From: Diprion similis
Taxonomy: Eukaryota > Arthropoda > Insecta > Hymenoptera > Diprionidae
Assembly (NCBI RefSeq): GCF_021155765.1
Contig: NC_060113.1
Span: forward strand, 5,843,001 to 5,907,000
Direction: 5' to 3'
DNA length: 64,000 nucleotides
Shown: positions 37,965 to 50,322 of the stretch, piece after piece
Layout of the letters: every line of letters begins with the position of its first letter
Numbering within the stretch: position 1 is the stretch's first letter
The notes under the pieces: model-generated
Told to the model about the DNA's origin: nothing
Databases searched by the model: none
What the model saw: the letters and a program-made list of their open reading frames with translations, nothing else
Made by a program: the position numbers and the translations under genes

Positions 37965-39261
37965 CCCACGTCACGCCACTTTGCCCATTCTGGTCAGTCA
38001 GATATTATATTGTCCCTCTATATTCTTTATGTGTGTTTTGCCACCCCGACTCACGCTTAAAACCAGCACATGCATTATATGTATATATATTTTTTTTTGT
38101 TTAATTTTTTATTCTTTCTCTTTTTTTTTTTTTTTTTTTGTTTATATAATATATTGTATATATTCCTGTATCATATATTAAAATATTATCAGTGATTTTA
38201 ATATACTTTCATACACAATATATTTTAGTACATTCAGTTATACGCGTATTCTATCTCATTTATACTGCTACATTGACTTTTATTATCATATTGTTAGGTT
38301 CGTTGACCACGCTAAACAATCAATAGAAGCACTTTCTAGTTAAACGTTTCGTTTAATATGTGTTTTTTTTTTTTTTTTTTTTTATTGAAAGTTCTCTCAT
38401 TTCATTTATCAAATGTGAAATATGTGCTGTCGGTCCCTAATTACTGCACATGCTATCTCTCTTTTATATTTATAAATAAAATAATACATTTACTTTACTT
38501 TTCATTTTTTTTTCTGTATAAAGGATGCGGTTGTAAACCGTTCTGTAGATAGAATTTTCAAGTCTTCTGTTCCCTTAATGTTTTCTACGTAAAAAAACTT
38601 ATTTTGACGGCAATTAATCCAATAAAATTGTCAACTTTAAAATAGGCCGTGTGTTCTAGTTACAAACTTTTTTGCACATTCTAATGTGCCGTGATTGAGA
38701 GTGTCTGTATTTTTTTCATATTTCATCGTAACTAGAATAAAGAAAAAAAAAAACCAATAGAAAATTTCGAAGTGAATCTTCAACAATAATCAAGCATCCT
38801 TACAAACTCAAATGCATGTACGTTTATGTCTTTACACATGTATTATATATTTATATATCTATATATTGGATTTGTTTTGCTCAAAAGTGGCCGATGGTTT
38901 TCAATGTTTACTTTTTCACTTGTTTGATAATCTCAAGAAATGTTTAAGGCTAAACTCAGATATGTTAGAACATATATATCATTCAATAACATTCAGTTTG
39001 CAGTACGTGAAGAAAGTTTGTCCGCTCATGTATTGCCGGAACAAAAAATCAATCGGCACAATTTGGTATCATTAAATACGGTCTTGTTAGTGGGTGAAAT
39101 AAATATTGGATATTTCTGGTTCGAGATCATTAGAAATTACTAAGAGAGATCATCGCCGTTTTAATGTTCACTTACTGTCGGACCAAAAAATTTTCGTAAC
39201 AGTATACCAATGATAAATCTGTTCACTAATCTTTTCTAAGATCTAATACGTACTTTTTTTT

Positions 39262-42200
39262 TTACTGATCAGCTTTTACTGGAGGCGAAACTGTAGTTGC
39301 TGTCGGAGCTAATGACTTTTCAGCCGGTGGAATTGGCAGGGCCTTAAGTATGGCATGAACTTCTTCAGCAACAGCCATAAGAACGAACTCAAATTGTTGC
39401 TTCGTTGCTACCATTCCGGGTCGTTGATCACGAATGTGTTCCAGTGTTGCAGCGATGTCGATTTCCTTTGCACCTTTTGCCATCCGATTTAGAACCATAT
39501 CGATTAAACAATATGTTCCTGTACGTCCAGCTCCGTCGCTATATAAAGTCGAGCAAACAATTTAAAATCCACTAACTTAGCTTCTTTTATTTCAGACTAC
39601 CCTGTCGCATGTGTGCTACTTTTTCTACTTGCTTACCTGCAGTGTACAACTATTGGACAGGATCTCCCTCTGTACGACTTGTTTACTTTCCTGCAAATTC
39701 AAAACACAGATGAAATTGCTTCCATATGAGAAAAACATGAAAAAGAAGCTGCTGTTGGTAACATTAACTTCATTAAACATATTAAAAACGTCATGATTTA
39801 ATACAAGACATTTTGCAATCACTGCTGTTCATTTTAGGGCTTAATGTAGTTTAAATCTTTTCATTCCAAGAATAATTTATAAAGTGTCTTTGGGGTCCAC
39901 ATCGAATTTTTGCAGTATGGATGGAAAAAAATGTCTGACGCAACATGAAAGTTCCTAATAAGAATTTTAACCATTTTACAAACCTGCGGAATTCGAGTAA
40001 AGCTTTAGTTGAGTGTGGTACACCATTTTCTGGCCAGGATAGGAAATGGAACTGTGTTACGGTTCTTGTTTCACCAGTCCGTAAGTTTTTCAGATAAAAT
40101 GACCGCACGAGATAGTCATCGCACCAAATATGCTCCGAGACTAAGTGTACTTCGTAAATGTGGTATAATTCGGAGCCCTCCTCTGGCCAGTAACGGTGAC
40201 ACATAGCATGGCCCTCTTCAGTCAAACGAGTTAACATCACTATAACGACGCTTCCCTGCTCCCAGACCAGTTGCCAAAAGTCTGCCGCAGTCTGAGGAAG
40301 AGGTCCTTGCGTAGCAATGTATGCTGGATTCCGAGGGTCATGGTCAGTCTAAAATTTAAATATTTTTTCATATTGTTAACACGAGCATTTTCATCAAAAC
40401 ACAGAAAGTTACTCTTTTGCATTCAGCAATTACACTAAAGCGTCGAACTTGCAAAAATAAGCTTATTATTAGTTCATACGACGAATAGTGTACTAAGTTT
40501 ATGTTGATATACAGTAAGTCAATTATGGTATTTTCATTGCCATAACAGAGCTCTACTTAAGCTCCTGTAGTTTTAGCTTGACGATCAAACTACATATGTA
40601 TTCAGTTTAGGCTTATATTTTAACGCTGAAGAAAAACCGAATCAAATATATCCTATGATAAGTTATGACACTGGAGTTTGAAACCTTTACTGTAACTATA
40701 CATTATTATGAATAATCCTTATTTCGTAATTTTTAAATTCTCATCATTTAATGAGCTGAAGATATTTGTATTTTGCAGACTCCGATTCTTAAGTCATTTT
40801 AAACTTGCAAAATAATGATTTCTTTTTGAATTTTGTTACGTCAACGTCATTAACTTCAACTTTGCAATAATGATTGAGTGAATAAAACATTGTACTTACC
40901 GATTTGCATTTAGATTTTTAAAAAGCTGGTATAAAGTAGAGTGGACATGCAATTAATTCAGAAAAGCATTTACCGTTACGATGTGGATCAACTTGATATT
41001 ACCCAATGAAAGCAGATAACACCTCTCTGCTATATTATTGTTATACATGATTACATGAAATATGTTAAGTTTCATGCATCGTAACCAGCATGCCTCTTAA
41101 ATTACTTACCGGTTTCTGAAATAGCAGAGCGGCATCCAGGAAAATCAATCTCGTAGATATTTGATCGTTAAATAATAATAAAAAATAATTAATTCTCTTT
41201 GATAAACCTATGAAATTTTAGGCATGTTTCTCTAAAAGCTAATACGAAAATTAGTAGTGCAGACAGACAGCTACAATACTACACTGGAAAGTCAATATAA
41301 AACGATTCAAGTACTAACGATTGTTGATGCGTTGATGTAGTCAGAATTATTTATGTTAGCCAGATCGTTTAAAACAACTCTAGAGTGGTCGTAGGGAAGC
41401 GAAGCCCCTGAACGGTTACGTTTGGCATTTTCTTCATCTTCCGCTACTGCTGTTGAAGAAGGTTCGGCTTCGTATGCGCAAAGTGCAGTCCATTCCTGAT
41501 CCAGGCGATCCTTGTTCTTCAAATGATCTTCCATGTATGACTGTAATACATATGAAGCATATAACATCTTCCAAGCGACGTTTGTGGTATCAATCTTGGG
41601 GAGTATATGCGAGTAGACTGCTGAAAATTTGGAAATCTATCACAACAATCGATCATTCACTTCAATTTTGGCTTGTTTTATTTAAGAGTACGTAGATCGA
41701 GCTTCATTTACATAATTTTTTTTTCTTCAGAGTTAATTCATAGGAAGGAATATTATTTGGTATTGACAATAGCTTCATGACATGTTTTGCGGTGCCCATA
41801 ATATCTCAAAAGCGGCTCAACGAGTTTACTTCAAATTTCAAGACGGCATTCTTGGATGGTTTATCCTCTTTGTCGCCAAACCGCTTTTATTCATCAATCA
41901 TATTTTTTGTTAATTAAAGAAAATTTCTTACGAAAAATTGAATTTTAACTTCATACGACCAATATCTTGAAAAAAAAATTGATCATGGAAAAGAATATAG
42001 AAGCGTGAGCAGAAACATAATAGGAATAATCCAAGAAAATTTTCTTCAGATTTCACGTTAATCGGTTCAGTCGTTTTTGAGATATCGTGGGCACCGCAAA
42101 ACTCGCCATGAAGCGGAATGGTTAACGTTATTGTCAATAATAATGCTTGATAGTGATTGATTCTAACTGTAAAAAAATTTTTGAGTATAACAAACCCCTA

Positions 42201-45200
42201 TTGACTTCAATAATTGTTTATCGTGACATAAACTCTAAAAATTTACCCACTTTTTCAGCCGTTACTTGGTATGTATATCACCTTACTTAAGTCAGAGTGA
42301 ATCCTAAGCAAAGACAAAAATATAATTTTTTATTATACGTACCAGTACCATATGCCCGGTGGAAATATCCATGTTGGAAAGAGCTGGTTCTTCGCTCCAT
42401 GAAGATGTGCTGGAACGACTGGAGGGAGAATTGTTTGATTCACTTTCGCGAGAAAGATTAACGACACGCGGTGAATCTGGTTTCTCGGCTGGTTGTTTAG
42501 CCTGCATTCTAGCTCTACAGAGATCCTGGTAGTCCTTCGAAGCCTCTGGATCAGGGATGGCCAAGCCCGCCAGCTTAGATCTTGATTTGGCATGACGTCT
42601 GGCAATGTAGAGTGTTACAGCGGCCGCAGCACCTGCAGCAGCCAAACCTGCGGCCAACAATGCGTTGAAGGAACCAGCACTCAGCTCCGACTCGGTACCA
42701 ACTTGTAAAATAGCTGGTAACTTTGCCTATGTTGTAAAGTTTAACGCATTATTACAAGTGCAGCAGGATAAGAAGAGTCGTCGTCGTCCAAGTCGTCTCG
42801 TTGAGTGGGGACTACAGTGAAATTTTGATGATTTGGAGTTTTTAATTTTTGAAACGACTAAAAAACCATGCGATGAAAAAATCCTCCCAATAAAATTTAG
42901 ATTACGATAGTACGTGTCCTGAAAAAAAATAGCAATTTCCTGCGACGAAGTTTTATAGAAAATTTCCAGCGTACCGCTCTCAAAAGTTCCTTGCGCATAC
43001 ACTTTCAACGCAGGAAATTGCAATTTTTTTTCAGGACACATATTATCATAATCTAGATTCTGTTGGAAGGAATTTTTGATCATATCCTTTTTAGTAATTT
43101 GAAAAACAAAAAACTCGATATCACCGAAATTTCAACAAAATCCCCTCTCAAAGTCCAACGACGTTTAACAAGCCTGGGATAATTTTCACAAAGTTCTTTC
43201 TCACCTTATCCCCAATACCAGCTCTTAAAACTTCCACTTGAAGAGCTTCCTTCAGTTGTCCACGTATTCCATCTGTTATACGAAATTCAGTGCATTAATA
43301 TACATTAATCTTATTATCAAATAGATTCAATGTTATTACCAATTTTATTCGCTACGTCCGTGGCATTATATCCTTTACTATTGTTCGGCTTTACTTTGAA
43401 CGTGACTTCGGCTCTTTGAACTCGTATGTCAGTTAACGTGTTCGGTTCGAGGCCCAACAATCTGCTGACCTCGTTAATCACATGTTCACCTTCGCTCCAG
43501 GTGCCGAATTCTCCTTTAAATTGCATGTATACGTGATCCATGTCGACATTCTTATACGAATTACCGGCAGTTTTTAATTTCTGCGTGTTGCTGTTCAGCT
43601 CCTTCTTTACAAGCGGTAATAGGAGAGGTTCTCTCTATAAATATACCAAGTTATACAATTGCATTACAGTCTCAAACCTTGTCCATAATTATCGTATTTC
43701 AATACACTTGCCTGTTGTCTTTCATCCTCAGCATCATCGGGGTTTTCTGTAGGAAATCCTTAATTACCATTTACCTGAATATAGTCAAATATGGTCGACA
43801 CATTGTAGTATCTTTGGCAAAAATTTTTTCCGCAACTTTTTGACCGAGAATGTTTTTTTTTCTTATTCAAAGAATAGAAAAAATGCTAAATTTATAGTAA
43901 AAAATTCGTCAAATTCCGGTAAGAGATTGCAAAGAAAAATCAAGACTTTGATCTCTAAAATGAAGAGCAAAAAAATTTCAAGAATGTACGGATTTCTATA
44001 CAAATAATGTCCCAAGAAATTCTCGTGCAAAATCCTGCAGAAAAAACGTCACAGATTTGTTAAAAGGCAACTTAAATATGTTTTACCGGTATTTTGTGCT
44101 GACTGGGATTTAAAGGCATAATTATTTGTCGCGAATGGCGGACCCGGTTTTTTAACGTCCAGTCTCTCGTGCCGTTTGAATCCCGCAAGCTCTCGTCTGA
44201 ATAGTAGAGCATCCCAGTGATTAGCAAAGTCGTCATTGGTGAAATCATTCTCGTTGGAAATTGCTGCAAGTGTAATAAAAATTTATCCTTAAAACTCTTG
44301 ATCTTAGAATTGTGATTCGTAAGATTCATCAAAAGTTTTTTTCAGAAAACTAAAATTTTTGTTTCAAAGAATGTTAAAAGGCAACTATATTTTACAATTT
44401 CTTTATAATTACTTCAAGTAATTTATGAGCGATTTGAAAAATTATTTTCACAGAATTTAGAATAAACATTGTCCTTCACCCCTGCTGTGAAAATTCTTCA
44501 ACGTGTTTGAACAACATTGTTTGAAATAGAAGTTTAAGTTTTGTTTGATTTAATGGTGGCCCGTATGACACGTTAAGCAAACACATCACAAGTAGATATA
44601 AATAACAAATGTAGCATAATTGCCGGAGGCCGAAACTCACCCGACTTGAAATTACCGTATTTCAATGGATTCACCAAACCACCTTCGGTGTACATTCCGT
44701 TCTGTCGTGGTATAATTGTGTCTCTCGAAGGCTCGTTAGCGAGCTGAGATTGAAACATTTTTTCCAAATCTCCCCTACCGATCTCGAAATCGTTGTCATC
44801 TTCTTCCGCATCAGAAAACCGTCGGATGTTTGAATCGCGTATATTCTGATCCAACCATAAGCTGGTTTCATCGGGAATTTCTGATCTTTGCAACTCGCTA
44901 GGGTATTTATACTTCCTCGAAAATTCACGTTCGTAATTGTCAAGAGGTTCCTGTTTTTCCAGCTCTTTAAAATCAGCGCTATTTTCGAGCAGCTGATCGG
45001 TCAGAAATTCTAACCGATCATCGGGAATGGAATTAGCTTTTTTTGCTATCCTTTTGAAATGGGAGTCTCTTTCTTCTTGGAATCTACGATTTATCGCATC
45101 GATATAGCCTTGTTGTAAACTCGATTGGAAATTTCTAATTGACTTTGGATCGAATTCGTAGACTCCGTCATCGCCGTAATTCTCCAGTAATAATGATTTT

Positions 45201-48200
45201 TTCTTCACCATTCTTCCGGGATCGACAAAATTGTCTTCGACCAATGAGAGATCGCTCAGCTCTCGATGCGCTGCAGAATCACTCCAAGCATTTGTCATTC
45301 CTCCCGATCTCTGGTTGTAATCAGATTCCACCATTTCCTGACCATTTGGATAACCGATATCTTGGATGAAAAATTTTGGGACTTCCTTCTCCACACCCGG
45401 TGGGTAATATAACTCGTCTGCAAAGTCTCCATGCGGGTCTTCTTCACTAGGTGTAAACTTGACTATTGCTATTTTTTGAGAATGCTGACAAGGCAAGTAA
45501 GTATAATAAGAAAATTAGTCGATTCCTATAACTCGATGGCGTGCGGGAAAAATAAGAGCAAAGTGAACTTTCTTAACTCGCAGTAAAAATGCAATTTCAT
45601 CTTCTCCGCCTTCAAAATAAACCATTTACCCAATAGTTATATGTAAAAAGCATAAATACTAATTCACAAAATTAACTTTGCTCCCGTCATTAACAATGAA
45701 TATAAAAATCTCACCACGTCGTTTCCTTCATCAATTCCATCATCTTCGATAAACTGATGCTTCTCCTTTTCCTTCAATCGATTGCAGAGCTCACCTTCGT
45801 TCGGTGATCTAAAAAATTATTGAAAATATGATGAATGTTTAGAATTATTGCAATCGTTAACCTAATGAGAATGAAATTTAGGATATTTACGCTTGAATAA
45901 GTTTTAGATTATACTATCACTGCAATTAAAATATGATTCTATCATTTTCAATTCATTCTTAAGAAATACCTGAAGCGAAGAGCGTACAAAGATCTCTGAA
46001 TTATGCACTGCGTATACGGATGTGACCATCTGTATCCATCGATTGCCAACTCTTCTAACTGCACTCGCAAAAGTTGCAGCTGGTTTGGTCGGAGATCATA
46101 CCTGAATTTCAAGATATCGATGTCTTCTTAAGTTCAGATATAGATGTAGCGTTACTTTAGCACCTTGGCGAAAATACTGTTTCAAAAATCGTTGAAAATG
46201 TTTCGTGAACTCTTAAAAAATTCGCAAACTCTGAGTCTTTCAACAGAAAATTGTTCAAACTTTTCTGAAATCTTTCATGATTTTCGTTGAAAAAAACTTC
46301 CAGAAGTTGGAGCTCCATGTCGCATGTAATCAAACTTTTGCTGCAGAATTTTTTTCACCTAAAAGGTGCGGGATTCTTCCGAGCCAATTTGAAGATCGTG
46401 AAATTTTCTTAAAAGTCTCGAGTTTTAGAGGAAAATTAAACTGTTGAAAAAAAAGACTTCGGGTTTTGTGAAAATAAAGTTCAATTCAACAACTTTGGAA
46501 TGATAAAACTAATTTAGATAAGGTCAGATCTTTGTTTGAAAAAATCAGAGGTTTTTCACCCGGGTGTCTTTATTGATTGAAGAGAAGCGATTTATTGAAG
46601 ATGAATGTGAAAAAAACCTCATTAACTGCAGTGCAGAGTTTATAGCAATCAAAGTTACCGCAGATATAATTAGACTTGCAGCGTAATATTCTTGTTTACA
46701 TATTCTGAGATAATTTCATAGAGAACATATATGATGGTGAAAGCGGACCAAATTGTAAGTCCAATTATTTCTGTTTACTTAAATTATGAGGCACAATATA
46801 TCATCGCCTAATTTCGCCAGCCTTGTAAATTCAACTCACTTGTATAAATCGTCGTCTTCTATATTTCCGAATTTTTGTAAACAACGTCCGAATGCCAGAT
46901 CTAAGATGAAACATAAAACCGAAACATTATAAACAATTCCAATATCACTTAGATAGCAATTAAACCTCACGATATATCGTATAATATTTACCATTGTAAC
47001 AAAATTCAACATCCGGCTGGCAAAGATTTTCACTAAATAAGCAGCCTGAAAAGAGTTTATTCATTTATTATTCAAATTACTGTTTAAACCGGTGATGAGT
47101 ATTTAGCATCTATGAATTAAAATCATATTCTAAGCCTTTGCCCATTTTTTACTCTTAACAAGACGATGTACAGAGTCAGATAAGACATCTGAAAATAGTA
47201 AAAAATGACGAATCATCGGTGGATTTTTAAGCCATTGTTTTAAAACAAAAACTGTTTCATTCAAACTACAACCGCTAAGTATGTCAACATTGAAGCTATA
47301 CCTGTAATATAAGTTATATATATTATTTCTTGTCACGAAATTATACGTGGTATCGAATTCTCTAACAAGTACCGTGTATACAATAGTTGCGAAATCTTCT
47401 TTCGTTTCAAATCTTACCCGACCATCGTCCACGGGGATAACATGAAAATAACTAAATCCGACCAAAGATAATACCCTCGAAACCGTTCGGTATGCGAAAA
47501 AACGGCTTTATTCTAAGCTCTGTGGAAATAACATATATACATATATATATATATATAGATCCATATGTATCTATATAACAACTCACGTTTATATAAAAGA
47601 TTACTCTTTTGTACGCCGCGCCGACCACAATGGGCATATAGCACACATATACATATATAGTATAAGAAATGTAAGTGGCCGGGGGGGGGGGGGGGGGGGG
47701 GGATTTCAACTATGATATATGAAAGCTTTTTTTCCCCATTGCATTCATTCATTCTTTCATACCTATATAACGTGATATTATATTTTTATCTGTATCGTAT
47801 TGTATAGTATTAATGGTTGTACCGAAGTACGAAAAGCCTGTATATAAGTGGATCCATAGTAAATTGGCAAAGACGGACGATCGATCATTGATCGCATTCA
47901 TACACGGGTCACGTTTTACGCACGAGGGTTGAAACCGAAGCGCCGGAGGAGTTTGAAGTTAGCAACGTTATCGTAATAAATCGTTTTGAAGAAAGTACTA
48001 TTTTTTTTTATTTTTACAATGACTTGGAACAAAGGAAAAATTAAAAATATGAGTATATACTTTTTTTTATTACCGTTTACTGAAGTGAAACAATTCCAAA
48101 GACACAAGGTAAAGCCTCTTTTGCCTCAACATGAATCGTTACGATACAAATGTTACTAAGTTCAACATAATAACGCCGGAGGAATTCTCGCCCCCTTCTC

Positions 48201-50245
48201 TTATGATGCACATGTTGAAGTAGACAGTTTGGAATTCCGAATAAGAACGTGGGCAGGACAAAGTTGCCAGGATGAATGCGTGAGAAGAAAAATTTATCAG
48301 AGGTATACTGGCACAGGGTACAGAAGGACCAGCTCAATAATGGCCTCTGGGCACACTCCGGTCTCAACGTGGGCGTTATTTTGCTCGCATCAGCAGCAGT
48401 TGAGACCTTTTCGAAAATGATATCCCTCATCCGTTTGCCAACCTCCCCCCTCCCCCGCTCCTTGAAAAAAAATATTTAATAAAAACACGATGCGTTTACG
48501 TAGTTCCAGCTTACACCTTTTTGTGTTTTATTTTTGGGGAGGTTGGTTGACCAAAAATCTATACTTTTTACCAATTTTGTTTTTTTACCGATTTCACTCT
48601 ACGATGGATCATTTTATTTCGTAGACTATTTTCTTACGAATTCACTGAATGACTTTGATTTTAATCGTCTTGGTGTCTGGAAATATTTAGTTTTGCAACA
48701 CTGTAGTGATAATGATTATGATCAACAGAAATGGATTCACTAGTGAAAAAGAGCAGATGTGTCTCAGTGATTTTATTAAAAATTAGCTATTCTGATTCCA
48801 TAAATATTCAATGTATATATAGTAACGACTGTCTCGTAATAAAATTAAAAATAGGTTACGATTTTTGGCGAACCGACGTTCTAAACTAATTGACTTCGAA
48901 TAGGTGGTATTCGTACGGGAAGGTCGGCAAATAATTGTGCAACGATAATGCCGGTAGTAGATGCTACTTTTATCTTTATTTTGAGCTTTGAAATTTGAAA
49001 AATGGTCAATATTTTTTTAAGTTATTACATTTTATAAAGCAGCAGCACTGGCTTGTTTTATACAGACTATTGGGATTGTCACTTTGCAATGTGACATCTG
49101 GTGGAAAAAATTCAAACTAATTCAACCAGGCTGATAACTGACCGATGACCGTTTTTTTCGTGTTTTTATAATAGAACAGGTATATTATTGATTATGATTA
49201 ATTAATTTATGTGACATGAGTGATTTGAAAAACCAAGAAATACAATTTGCTTCCATTAAAATTAAAAACTTAGGTTATGTGGTGATAAAATGGCGCCGAT
49301 AACCAGACTCTGACGTCACGAGGATATTTCCCAATAGAATATGCGCCTATATAACCTCACTTACATTAATGTTTCATATTAATACGTATATATGTACGTT
49401 ATAATTCCACAGGAATTTGTAATATCGCACGTGACATTTTTAGACGATTTTAACCTTCTCGTACGAACCGCAATAGCTAGAGATTTAATAAAAGGGTTAT
49501 TTATTTACAGGGTGAAACAACTGTAAAGAAAATTACGTTGTCGTATACCTCGAAGATGCAATGTAGGCCAGGGAATGGATGGCAGCCGGCGGAAGGAAGG
49601 CTTTAGAATTCAATTATGAGAATTTATAGTGGATTCTCTAAACACCGCACTGCAAATCTCTATATTACGTCTAGAACATTCCTCAGTGACAAACACCAAC
49701 GTCGACGACAAAGGCAGCTTCCGAATAATCTTTTATTCATGTCTCCCACGGTTACTTCCTTTCAAATACATTGCCTAATGTGATATCGTTACGCCGTATA
49801 GTATATAAGGGTTGACAAAATATTTGCTATCGTTGCAGCAAAAAAGGTGCCCGCTGCTTTTCTATACTATATATTGGGCGTTGAAATCGATCCAGTTATC
49901 AGCAACCCTTCATAAATTATAAACCCATTTGGATAATAAGATACTCTGCAACGCCGCCGCTAACAATCTTCTCTTTCATCGGGTGATCGAGCAGATCTTA
50001 ACTTATTGTTAAACAAATTTTTGTTTTTTGTAGGTGTATTGTGATATGCAAGATTGATCGTTCACTCCATATTGCAGTATTTTTTATGTTTTTAGCCAGC
50101 TTTCATATAGTAGTAATACAGCCCTTTGACCGGAAGTTGGAACCTTCGCAAGGACGAGACATTTGCTAAGAGTTTAAGCTATTCATTCTAGGGGAAATTT
50201 TGCAATATCGCCTGCAGTGCTGGGCCCACTCATTTACGTCACTAG

Positions 50246-50322
<77 letters not shown>

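Larger units (their letters stand above)
36755..39261. other. Convergent interval between CtIP (plus) and IA-2 (minus)
   Basis: Holds the 3' ends of both genes. The CtIP polyadenylation signal is at 36820-36825. The rest is very AT-rich: TA-rich blocks (about 37625-37740), T runs (about 38119-38140, 38362-38383) and one GC-rich island with a hairpin (37931-37985). No recognised gene. Confidence 0.5.

Noticed and set aside
47130-47465. A 111-codon minus-strand open frame in IA-2 intron 1
   Set aside because: It begins at TTG, has no ATG near its start, no recognisable family features and lies in an AT-rich intron; likely chance.
48077-48430. A 117-codon minus-strand frame next to the MITE copy at 48 kb
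   Set aside because: Partly overlaps the MITE, does not have a supported start and has no recognisable family features.
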